A DNA stretch of 64,000 bases from Spinacia oleracea (lineage: Eukaryota; Streptophyta; Magnoliopsida; Caryophyllales; Amaranthaceae), in NCBI RefSeq assembly GCF_020520425.1, contig NC_079487.1:129912385-129976384 (forward strand). Direction: 5' to 3'. This document shows, one piece after another, positions 11,201 through 21,691 of the stretch. The first letter of the stretch is position 1, and every line of letters begins with the position of its first letter. Under the pieces are notes generated by a model. The model was not told where the DNA came from, made no database searches, and saw only the letters and a list, made by a program, of their open reading frames with translations. Both the position numbers and the translations under genes were made by a program.

Positions 11201-14200
11201 TGTATTGTTTTCCTAAAACTTTCACTTGCTTGACATTTTATAACTGAAACTCGTTGAAATGTTAAGAGTAGAGTCTCTACATCCCAAGACATCTTCACAT
11301 GGAAGCTATCTTGAATGAAGAAAACAAAAGGAGTTTATGTTGATAAGAATATTAATCTAAGTTTTATTAATACTTTCTGATAAGTGATCTCGAATTAAGA
11401 AAAGCAAGTTGAGTTATATAGGGAGTAGATTTCAAGACTTTCGAGTTTTGAACTTTTGATGCAAAAATCACATGGGAAAGGTTATCGTGAAATTATGATA
11501 AATAGTCATTTGACTTGTACTTGTGTACCTTTTGTTCTTCCATATATGCCTGCTCTAGTTCTTCTATCATTGTATGCTTCTAGTTGTAGGTTATTTTAAG
11601 GTATATAGAGATAGATTTAAGATAGTGTGTTTCAAGGTGCTTGAGATCTGTTCATCCAATTCTGCCCAGTTTACATCTTAAATCTTAACTATGACCAATC
11701 TATTCCATCTCCCTGTCTCTGTTAAATGGTGTATGGTCTTTTTGCAAGTTGCTACGTTAGCAAAATTGCTTTAGCATGCGGTGGACTATATTATAAACTT
11801 CCTAATTTATTAAGAAATTGCAGATGCAAGTAACAATGTTTTGGGATATGTATGTTCTTTTAAAACTATGTCCATGTTTAATATTGGGACTGTGAAGAAG
11901 GCTTGATGAGTATGGAGTTGGTATTTTGGTAGGCGTGTGCCATTATGGATTTATTAGTGTGTCCCAGCCCATTTGTTGCCCTAAATTTTTTTCGTTACTA
12001 AAGAATACCAGTGAAAGGGGAACCTGTTTTACCTGTTGCAAGCTGATGTTAATGAAATGAAAACGGAGTGTGAAGAAAGTTTAGTTTTGAATCGTCCAAC
12101 TAAGATGGCTTTTAGGGTATACAATGCTAGCTTGTGTAGTTGTGTACTATCTGAAAACCCGTGGCAAGTTACTGAAACCCAGTAAATCTTCGTATCTGCC
12201 TTTACCTTAAAGCGAAATATGAAGCTTGATATTACTATAGGATATTATTCGTAGGATTAACCATTATTCTCTGCTTGCTGAGATTTTGGTGTACAACTTC
12301 CCAACAGTATGCATAATTTGGGTTTTGATACTCCCGTCTCCCATGTTTACGGACACCCTTCTGGAGCTATGTGATACTTTATCTGTTTGACCAAGTATTC
12401 ACTCACAGATGATTCTAGCCGTAATGCTTCTTCAACTAAAGAGAACAGTTTGTATCAACTGTATGTAGCAACAGCAAAATAAGTCCGGATTTGTTTCTTA
12501 TAGTTTCTGGCATTTCTCTCATTAGTTTTTTCTGATGATAGCCTAAAGGGAAGGGACATATTGTAATTTAGAATGGCACGCATTGCTCAAGGGGCACATT
12601 GATGTTCCTTGTGCCGGGGTGGCTGTCATCGTTATCTTTCCTCCAAGAAATTGTAACTGATATTAGCAATGCTTCGATGATCTTTTTGCAATAACAGTGT
12701 GAACCTGGTTTACAAGCATGTGTGTTGATGTGGGTGATAGTGATGTATCTATATGCTTTCTTTATCTTAAAATGTTCATTTGTCTTCATAGCAAGATTGC
12801 TTCATTTCATAGTTTGAACCATTTGTTACGAGGACTCATGAGTTAAACCTTATTAGAACATTCAATTGGTTCAGTGAGTGCATCTAGCAAGGCAGTTATG
12901 GGACATAAGATGGTTATTTTGATTGCTTATAAGTAATACATACAACTCTGAAGTCATCAGTTTATGTTACCTGAATTTCTGAATAAAATACTGATCAAGT
13001 ATATCCAGTTCATTCTTCTCTATTGACATCGTTTTTTTGATGCTTGAATGCTTCATATTTCTTGGATTTGCCATCTTTATATGCTATCATTGTGGGTTGT
13101 TCATTACTAGGAAGGTATCATCAGAGATATCCATGGACGGAGTATAATTTTGTGAATCCAAAATGTTAATATGCTGTTACTTACAATGTAACTTTATTCG
13201 CAGAGTTTTGTACTGGAGTTTTTCATTAATTAACTCATCCTTGATAACATGAAAGCAACAACTGCAATTATGTAGAAGAAAGAGGGCGTTGAAAGATATT
13301 GTTCTTTGCTGGACGCTATTTCAGAGCAATCCAGCAGAGTGAAGTGGCTCATAAGGAATAACCTCTTTCTTCTCCAATATGATGTTATATCTGCAGTAGA
13401 TTCGCTTGTCTGTTAAAAGGTATTAAAGGTAATGGTGATTGCAAAATAAACATTACGGTGCTATAATCTTGTCGACCATGGATTGCATTAATAATTCAAA
13501 GCCTTGAACAGAGCAATGTGTGACAACTGCCAGCTGTTGTGAGACTTGTGACACATCCCTTGTTGACATTTTGGGAGTTGAGCACCAAGATTGATCAAAT
13601 TATCTCTGCCACAGTTTGGACCTCAATGGCGGTGCTTCAATGGTCGAGAAACAATCCTTCTTTGATAAGTTGCCAGCTATTCTCTAGCTTGATAATTCTA
13701 TGTTTGCCTGTGAATGTGTTTTAGAATATTATGTCAGATTATACTGATATACTGATGTACCTGTGTGTTTACAGTTGAGAACTGAATAGCATTTTGGTAA
13801 TATGGACCTGATACAATTCTTTTTATGTCTGATAAATTAGGAGGATTGCGAAATTGAAAGAGGCAGAGTGTCAAGTTGCTGTTGAAGATGTTTTGTACAT
13901 GATAATCTTGTACAAATTTTCTCAGAATAGAGTACCTCTTGTTCCTAGCCTCTCTAAATGCCTCTACAATGGAAGACTAGAGATTCTACCTTCAAAGGAT
14001 TGGGAGCTAGAGTCTATTCATAGCCCAGAAGTCCTGGAGATGGTTAAAGAACATTTGAGTACTACCCTTGGGTGGAATTCAGGCTCTAGTGTTGCTGTTA
14101 ACTGGTCCACAACTAAGATTCAGAAACACCATCTTAGTCAAGTTTATGCAACATCTATCTTGTATGGCTACTTCTTGAAATCTGCTTCTCTAAGGCTTGA

Positions 14201-14639
14201 TTTGGAGCACAACCTGCCTGCAACTTACCAAAACACACCGTTTGGAAGTTGGACCGCTTCTCCAGAATGCGAGTCTTATGGCTTTAAGAATGTCATGCTA
14301 GGTCAAATAATGGTCACCCCGCGATCCACAACATTAAGCCAGATCATCACCAGAAGACCCGGGAAGAAAGAGGCTAGTTTAAGGTGGTATGTGACGGGTT
14401 TTGACGTGCAGACAATGGAGGAATGTACAAAGGTGAAATCAGAGGAAGCTGTTGAGCTTATTAACAAGCATTGTTTGGCATTATTTGGGAATGCTAATGT
14501 TGAAGACAATGAGATGATGATTGTAACTTCTTTGTCAAGCTTGAAAAGATTGGTTTTGGAGGCTGTTGCTTTTGGGTGTTTCTTATGGGATGCAGAAGGG
14601 TGTGTCAACAATATATATAAGCTCAAAGATAGATGTTAA
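8288..14639 (+). CDS. DUF760 protein, UV-B-induced protein At3g17800-like, chloroplast
   Basis: Two coding exons: 8288-8628 and 13841-14639, joined at GG|G (Gly) to give SLHGRIAKLKEAECQ; the model is 379 aa and closes in frame. The first 50 or so residues are rich in Ser, Pro and Arg with few acidic residues, as in a plastid transit peptide. The mature part carries the conserved stretches SPAGRSLSSVLLNEP, CQVAVEDVLYMIILYKFS, CLYNGRLEILPSKDWELESI, QVYATSILYGYFLKSASLR and LKRLVLEAVAFG of the DUF760 family. The biochemical role of this family is unknown; the Arabidopsis member was described as UV-B inducible. The intron of 5212 bp is very long for a plant gene, holds several MITEs, and shows no further exon that I can support. 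The ATG chosen is the first in frame after the TATA-like box. Confidence 0.88.
9675..9764. mobile_element. 90-bp foldback MITE, TA-flanked
   Basis: Left arm GGGGGTCTTCCCATTTGGGA and right arm TCCTATTTAGGAGGATCTCC form a nearly full-length hairpin; inner arms ACCATAAAGGATCAAT and ATTGATCTATTATGGT also pair. TA stands on each side. Confidence 0.65.
10813..11033. mobile_element. MITE with GTTCTGTTCACC ends
   Basis: The left end CTGCGTTCCGTTCACC and right end GGTGAACAGAACAAGGCC are inverted. The interior consists of repeats of CTGAACTTAT/TTGAACTTAT. A second copy ends at 18784 (GATGAACAGAACAGGGCT), and a weak third trace is near 770-850. Confidence 0.7.
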
Positions 14640-15059
14640 AAGTCCTTTTAGGCTGATTTTGTAAATATAATGGATGATGTTTGGTTTCTCTCTAAATCTG
14701 CTGTTAGATATATAATGCATGTATATAGTATGACAGTTAATCAATCAGATGTATAGTTGGGTGATGTAATTATTCTCCGTATTTCACTCTTGGCATTCTA
14801 CTGCACAATATAATTTAAACCCAGAACTTATTTCATCACAAACTCTTATTTATAAGTGGGTTTTGGATCCACTAGAGTTCTAAAGTAACTCTACAAGGTA
14901 GAGTTTGAGCATATTCCGTCAAAAAATGAAAAAGAGTTTGAGCATATCAACCATTGATTGAGAAATTAATGGTTCTATTATAATCGCTAACTGCTGTACC
15001 CGGGTACATCCAGCTCTGGCTGTACCTAAAAACGATGCGCTCATATTGTTTGTTCATTC

Positions 15060-15540
15060 TTGTCGACTGTTTGTTCTTTTTTATTGTACTGTTTGTTCTT
15101 TCTTGTTGTATTGTTTGTTCTTTCATGTTGTTTTTTAAATTCATCATCAAATTTTCATAATTGTTGTATTTTTTGTTATTTCTTCTGGAATTTTATGTTC
15201 TTTTTTATATTGTTTGTTCTTTCTTGTTTATTTGTTTGTTTATAATAATCATATGGTTAATGTTCATAATTAAATTCTTCATTAATCTTTTATTCTTTCT
15301 TTTTGTATTGTTTGTTCTTTCTTGTTGTACTGTTTGTTCTTTCTTGTTGTTTTTTAAATTCATTCATCAAACTTATTGTTGTATTGTTTGTTCTTTCATG
15401 TTGGCTTTAAAATTCATCATAAAATTGTTCATAATTGTTGTATTGTTTGTTCTTTTTTCTGAAATTTTATGTTCTTTTTTATATTGTTTGTTCTTTTTTG
15501 TAGAATTATTTGTTTGTTCACAATAAATATATGGTTAATG
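15060..15540. repeat. TTGTTTGTTCTTTC minisatellite
   Basis: Roughly twenty imperfect copies of a 20-25-bp unit built on TTGTATTGTTTGTTCTTTC, with a longer-order repeat of about 250 bp (AATTCATCATCAAATT blocks and ATATGGTTAATGTTCATAAT recur). Confidence 0.8.
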
Positions 15541-15599
15541 TTCATAATGAAATTGTTCACTTCATTGGTCTTTTATGTTTTTACAAGCGCCTATATTGT

Positions 15600-15830
15600 T
15601 TATTTCCAAATAAATACATAAATGTTCATATCCAAAATAGTAAATGTTCATTCCAAATAAATAAATAAATGTTCATTTCCGAAATAGTAAATGCTCATTT
15701 TTGTAGTTTATTTCCAAATAAATAAATAAATGTTCATTTCCAAAATAGTAAATGTTCATTCCAAATAAATAAATAAATGTTCATTTTCGAAATAGTAAAT
15801 GTTCATTTTTGTACCAGTATATTAATGTTC
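15600..15830. repeat. AAATGTTCATTTCC minisatellite
   Basis: Repeated blocks of AAATAAATAAATAAATGTTC alternating with ATTTCCAAAATAGTAAATG; about four higher-order copies. Confidence 0.75.
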
Positions 15831-16674
15831 ATTTTAAACAACACAAAACGACATCGTTTTGGATGGGGGTACAACCAGCTTTGGCTGTACCCGGTTATAG
15901 CCAAAAATTTGCGCATATATTATCTTTCCAAAACCCCCCCTATTTTTTCTCATCAACATGGGCCATTGATTTTAAAATGTATGGTTAAGATACAACTCTA
16001 CCTTGTGTACACAGGAGTAAAAGTTGACTCAAAATGCTTCAAAGTTACCTTTATAGTTTATACGGAGTATATGTAAAAGTTATGTATTTTTTTAGTGATA
16101 AAATTTTTCATGTTAACAAAAAAGATTTCTTTAAAATAACTAATAATGTATAAAATTAATCATTTAACCCTTTAAAATGTTTATGGTGTATAATAAATTT
16201 ATTGTACATCTTATACGCACAAGACCTTTTGTTATTTCATTGCCTATTATTTCAAGTATGCGCTTCTTTCCATGTTCCGGTTAAAGATTTTTGGAAATTA
16301 AAGAATTTGCAGTTAACTAAACTCAATTTACACCTACACTAAAGTTAACGTTAAATTAAGATAAGGAAAAGTGAGCAAAAACAGGTAAAACTTGCTTAAG
16401 GTAGAATGAATTAATGAGATACCGTACCTAATGAATGAAGTTATGAATCACACTTTGACTTGAGTGCAAAAAAAGATTTGTTGGGTTTTTGGGAAGAAAA
16501 GAAACCAGAAATCGAACAAATTGACGGTATTATTAAACTGATAACTTGGCTAACCACTCTGTGTTTTCGATGGTTGAAGACTTGAAGCAAGGATCAAGGT
16601 AGATGTACATTTATGCACCTACATTCAACCGTTTTGGGGATCCCTTGTATGGCTATATCTGTCTTACTATATGC

Positions 16675-16845
16675 CAGTAGCGGATCCAGAATTTGAGATA
16701 GTGGGGTCACTATTTAAAAATTGATGAAACTTTCACTAAAATTATTTATTTATTTTAAAAAAATTGAAATTTTAACTAAAAAAAAAATAAAAAAAATTCA
16801 AGTGGGGTCAAGGACCCCACTGAGGGCACCGTGGCTCCGCCACTG
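16675..16845. mobile_element. hAT-type MITE, 171 bp, perfect 8-bp target duplication
   Basis: Ends CAGTAGCGGATCCA and GTGGCTCCGCCACTG are inverted. The octamer CTATATGC occurs at 16667-16674 and 16846-16853, the target-duplication length expected of hAT elements. The interior pairs GTGGGGTCA-type subterminal repeats. Confidence 0.88.
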
Positions 16846-17621
16846 CTATATGCCAGATTTGTTGTACCTATAGACTGCTACTCCGTATGTGTTTTCTTCT
16901 ATTCAATTCTTTTGATTTCATCAATCTAATTAATACTCTTATTACTGAGTAGTAACATAAATCAATTGAGGTATTGTCCAAATGTAAGCACACATGTAAC
17001 CACATTCATGTGCACGTGCTGATGAAAACGTGATTCGTACGTGTACATGATCCAAAACGTGATTCGTACGTGTACTGAAACACGTTAAAAATATTCATAC
17101 TTGGTTAATAAGCTCAAATAAAATTTAAATAAGAATATGAGTATAGTTACTAATTTGCTAACTTTTATTATAGATCTTCTTAAGCAAAAATCAAAAAGAA
17201 AGTTAACCTTTATGTAATACTTTTGTAATTGTTTAATTTCATTTGAATGACCAGACTTGCATGGTTTCAGGACTTGCAACATAGCGTTGTCAAATTCAGG
17301 AACCAAATTAGAAAACTTTCACGGCAAGACAAATATTACCATGGAGATGGATTGTATATTGCAATCTTGCTTTGGCGTGTAACGTGTTAACTCGGCATTA
17401 TGCTTATTGGCCAACACTCATTACTCCACTAGAGAAACACTTTTACGCTCAAATAATCCACCGAGTACTATGAAAATTAGTATATTTTCCGTCCCTAAAA
17501 AATTGCCTCAATTTTCTTTTCGGTCTCTCTTTGAGTTTGCCTTATACTGGAGTAGTACAGAGTATCATTTACTCTGTATAGTACATGATCTTATATGTAC
17601 GTCTCCTCTTGTATTCTATTA

Positions 17622-17934
17622 CTTCCTCCGTCCCTTAATACTCGCACTGCTTTCCTTTTTCGGGCCGTCCCTTAATACTTGCACCGCTTCTATAAATGAA
17701 TTTTTTTTACAAATATTATATTATTTCTCACATTTACCTACTAATCCACTCCCTATAAAAAAATCATTTAAAAATTAACACCCTCACTACCCCTACCTCC
17801 TTACCCATTTTCCACTAACTATATTAAAAAAATACTCAACTATCAACTACCACATATTAAATTAGTAAGTCAATTCAAGTGTCTTAATCTTCGCACCGGT
17901 CAAACCGGTGCGTGTATTAAGGAACAAAGGGAGT
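17622..17934. mobile_element. Stowaway MITE
   Basis: Left arm TTCCTCCGTCCCTTAATACT and right arm GTGTATTAAGGAACAAAGGGAG are complementary, about 313 bp. The TA is clear at left but changed at right. The interior CACTCCCTATAAAAAAATC-type sequence matches other copies in the window. Confidence 0.75.
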
Positions 17935-18599
17935 TTTAAATTAGTAAACAGACTAGACTATCAACCCACTTAATTTCTTTTACCTTCTTTTCTAATAAAG
18001 TAAAAAATATGATTCGGAAAAATCTTTTAGAAACACAGGAAATATCATTCAACTAATTTTGCTCAAAACACTACAAGAGTAGTCCATACGTACGTAGTAA
18101 GACCGGTAAGACCGATTAACTTCTCATTTTCATTTGCCCATTGACGTATATAGCCATACAATGATACTCCGTACAAAAATGTCTCTTATAAATAAGAAAT
18201 CAAATGCTTAAGAGTCCTTATATATTAAAAAATAAAAAAACAAGCTAAGTTTACACTTGTGAGCAATTATAGATTAATTAATCAAGAACAATTATAGATT
18301 AATTAATAAAGAAGATACGGAGTTATTGCTTGCACGACTTTGTGCATTAAAATCTGTTTTTATAGTGTATAGAGGAGGCAATCGTTAGTCCAAGTAGTTT
18401 GTATTCAAAGTGTTATGTAAACTCGGTTGAATCTTTTCTACACTATTTAACTTTATTTATACTCTGTAAATATTTTATACACAAACAAAATCACTCGATC
18501 CTCATAAAATTTTATAATTTTCAAAGATTTAAAGTAATATTAGAAATAACCATACACTTATTTTTTGTACATTTGCTTTTACCGGGTAAATTACTACAC

Positions 18600-18784
18600 T
18601 ATTTTTTCTATTCAACTGATTTTCATTTATTTTTTCTGAAATTAGCTAAACTTATCTGAACTTATTAAAACTTATCAAAACTTATTTTAGTTATAAGTTT
18701 TATTTGGTCAACCCTTATTTTTTCTGAACTTATTTGAACTTATTTTTCTGAAAAAATGAAACTAAGATGAACAGAACAGGGCTT
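18600..18784. mobile_element. Second copy of the GTTCTGTTCACC-end MITE (partial)
   Basis: Contains AGCTAAACTTATCTGAACTT, then GGTCAACCCTTATTTTTTCTG, and ends GATGAACAGAACAGGGCT, matching the element at 10813-11033. Its left end is not clear. Confidence 0.6.
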
Positions 18785-19049
18785 AAATAAATATAATGTG
18801 TAGCTATCACATTAAACCTACCCTTAAATTAAAAAAGGACCCCCCTTGTTACCACCAAAACCAACCTACTATTTCTTCAACGATTTAAACTATACTTAAA
18901 AAACACGTACTATTTCTACCTATCTTGCATCACCCCTTACTACTTTCTTCCTAAGCAAAAAACTTCATCCCTTTCTCCTCCAAATTCTCAAACAAAAGAA
19001 GTTCTTCGATCAATTAGAAGAAATATATAATCTAATCTAGCTAATTAAC

Positions 19050-19499
19050 ATGTTAGCTGCCCTAATTAAGCTAATATTCGCAATAATAAACACGTTTTGC
19101 AACGTAATAACCAAAGTAATATTCTCAACAACAGCCTATTTCGTGGTGCTTATAATCCATGCATTCAAGGTACCAGGGGAGGCCACCAAGGGGATCTTAG
19201 AAGAAGCAGCCGGTGCACTCCGGTCGTTCATCGAGTACGCGTTCGAGCTCATTATAGAGGTGATTAAGTACATATTATTTGCCATTTTTGATAAGATTAA
19301 GGATGGGATTATAGAGTCTATTGTTTCTGGGTCATCTGCTCTTGGAGAAATTATTGAACAAACTAAGAATTCTTTTGAAGGTTTATTAAATGATGTTCCT
19401 GAGATTATTCAAGGCTTTTCTGAGATGATTGTTACTATGATTTCTGATTTTTTGAGTAATTCTATGGGAGCTTTAGGAATTGTTCAGGAAAATGCTTGA
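19050..19499 (+). CDS. Unrecognised 149-aa hydrophobic protein, single exon
   Basis: A complete frame from ATG at 19050 to TGA at 19497-19499. Residues 1-40 are strongly hydrophobic (LIKLIFAIINTFC, then VIFSTTAYFVVLIIHAF) and probably insert in a membrane. Residues 55-85 contain a second hydrophobic stretch (FELIIEVIKYILFAIF). The C-terminal half alternates Ile, Leu, Phe and Met with Glu, Asp and Ser at helical spacing (amphipathic). There is no Cys pattern and no domain that I can name. Support for being real: uninterrupted frame, clean initiator context (AATTAACATG) after a 5' leader lacking repeats, and codon use richer in GC than the flanks near 19160-19260. I cannot assign a function; a small membrane or lipid-associated protein is an inference. 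The first Met could be lower than annotated, but no later Met precedes the hydrophobic part. Confidence 0.65.
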   Translation: MLAALIKLIFAIINTFCNVITKVIFSTTAYFVVLIIHAFKVPGEATKGILEEAAGALRSFIEYAFELIIEVIKYILFAIFDKIKDGIIESIVSGSSALGEIIEQTKNSFEGLLNDVPEIIQGFSEMIVTMISDFLSNSMGALGIVQENA

Positions 19500-21691
19500 T
19501 GCATGTCTATTTTATTTTTCTTGGTTCGGATGAGCCATAGAATGCAATACAAGTTACAAATGAGCGAGGGAGAGAACTGAGAAGATTCAAACATGTGGCC
19601 TCCTGTACACAATTTATGAATCTTAATTACTATGTCAAGACCTCATCGATGACGTATGTACATTTTTTTTCTTTTTGTGTGTAATTAATTAAGTGAATTA
19701 TTTGAAGGAGGAAAATAACATTTTTGTTTGATTATGACTAGATTAAATACTGGTTCACATAATATATTAACCATTTCAACAAAGCTTCATCAATCATCAT
19801 GATTATATATTTATTTTTTTGAGGGGATCGTCATGATTATATAATACTCCGTATTATACTAGCATGTCACAAAAATTTAGCTAGGTGTGGTCTAACCAAC
19901 TCTAATGCTTTTATTTTATTGTAAGATTTTTTGTATTCGGATTTTATTTTTTATTTTTATCTCTAGGTCATCTAAGGCCTTGAATTACTCCCCTGTTTTT
20001 CGAAAAAATATTCAATAAAATCGTTGTATATATATTGCATTACGTACTGTTGATGGTACATCTTATAAATGTAACCTTCTGTACGTGGGATTGTGGGAAT
20101 ATAGTTTGGATAGGGTTGCGAGTGTGTGCCTGGTCGTTCAGGCACACCCTCGCAGAGTTGTTCAATTTAGAGATTAAAGTAATTTGTGCTTTGTGCAAAA
20201 GGGAAAGGGAGTTGACGAGGAGTTGATCAATTTTAGAGGTTTGGAGTTGACTCTTTTGTGCGTATGCACATCGGAGAAAAAGAGTAGGGAGTGCATCGCT
20301 CTTCCACACATGGAACATAAATTCTTATTTATATGGGGTGTACGATAAATATTGTATATCGAAGTTAAAGTTAACGTGAAATACTTAAAAGGTATCCCTA
20401 TATATATATATATGTAAAAGTCATCTATTTTTTAGCGATAAATTTTTTCATTTTAATAAAAAATATTTCTTCAAAATCACTAATGATGTATAATATTAAT
20501 TATTTAACCCTTTAAAATGTTTATCTATCAACCTTTTTTTTAATAATATAAAAGTTACAAAAAAACTGGGTAAAAGTTATGTTGTTGTACACCTTATGCA
20601 TGCAAGACCTTTTGCACATGAAATAGGCGGTTTATTCAATTGTTGATGTATGCCATAAATATCCCTTGGTCATCATATGTACAATATTCACACATTTCAA
20701 ACATATTTCTAAATATCAGGAAAAAAAAGAAAAAGAAGATAGGTAATACGTAGGGAAGAAAGCATTACCGGGTGTTTGTTTAGGGGGTTTGAGATTATGT
20801 AGATGAAAGGAAGATCGCAATAAGGAATTGACTAGGAAATTTTCATTAATATTAAAAACAGGATAAACGGCTTGTTTTCAATATAAACTTTTTAATTCAA
20901 GGTATTTTCTGACAAAATCATACCAATAAGGTAATAGTTTAAATACTGACATAAAAACAAGGTATTTTTTGACAATTTTACCGGTTTATAAGAGGTAAAT
21001 TGAGGGGACACATTTTTTTAAAAACCAAAATGACTAAATTACCCTTCATGAAAAAGGAGGAGGAGCGTTGATGATAAGGGTAATTTTGTAAATTCCGACG
21101 TAGCAAACCGGACAAGGATAGTCTCCCCCTTAGTGGCAACATGAGGAAGTCTTTGTCACAAGTGACTTGTGTCCATATTGGACACAAGTGAGTACCAATA
21201 CAGAATTTGGAGTACCAATACAAATTATGTGAATACCAATAATAACATATACTGTATGACTTATATTGGTGGTATTTCTAAGCAATTTTGCATTTGGGTA
21301 CTGACATTTATGTGTTGGTACTCAAGATGATTGTATTTGGATCACTTCTGTCCATGTGGACACAAGGTTTGGAAACCCTCGTGGCAACATCATCAACAAC
21401 ACTAGAATGTTGTTACTCTAGCACCTTGTAGCAATATTTTTGGATGATCAGGTTGACTTGTGGATTTGACTTTTGAATACCAAACTCAAACAATCACCAA
21501 TGTCTGCGCGACGCGAGGCCCCAACTTATGGGGACATACTTTTCAATGTTCTTCGATGGCGGCAGCAACTTAGGGTCCGAAATCTTCCAACGCATCAAGT
21601 TTCCGTCATTCAATTTTCTTCCCACTTTTGAAAAATCGGAGGATAAGTACCAGGATCACCAAATGTGGTGAGAGTATCATCTGACAAGCAA
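19500..21691. other. Intergenic, low-copy repeats, no gene seen
   Basis: Holds a strong 16-bp-arm hairpin (20117-20154), an AT-rich repeat block at 20340-20630 shared with 16020-16230 and (reversed) 25440-25660, and inverted GTCCATATTGGACAC-type motifs at 21165-21360. No protein-coding frame here is supported. Confidence 0.6.

Larger units (their letters stand above)
8629..13840 (+). other. Long intron of the DUF760 gene
   Basis: 5.2-kb intron with donor GTAATT and acceptor AAATTAG. It contains a 90-bp foldback MITE at 9675-9764, a possible MITE at about 10250-10574, and a MITE at 10813-11033. The segment from 11.1 to 13.8 kb is less AT-rich and shows no recognisable coding exon in any frame. 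Confidence 0.75.
14893..16006. mobile_element. Inverted-repeat element filled with minisatellite arrays
   Basis: An outer inverted repeat pairs ACAAGGTAGAGTT (14893-14905) with AACTCTACCTTGT (15994-16006), continuing into ATCAACCATTGATT and AAATCAATGG-type sequence. Inner ends pair around 15002-15026 and 15867-15892, both of GGGTACAnCCAGCTnTGGCTGTACC form. Between them lie two AT-rich arrays (15060-15540 and 15600-15830). No transposase is visible and I cannot assign a superfamily. Open frames across the array are by-products of its low complexity. Confidence 0.55.

Noticed and set aside
14303-14626. 107-codon frame on the minus strand
   Set aside because: It is the antisense shadow of the second DUF760 exon.
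15161-15526. 121-codon open frame rich in Phe, Leu and Cys
   Set aside because: It runs through the TTGTTTGTTCTTTC minisatellite; its length follows from the absence of stop codons in the repeat and there is no coding signal.
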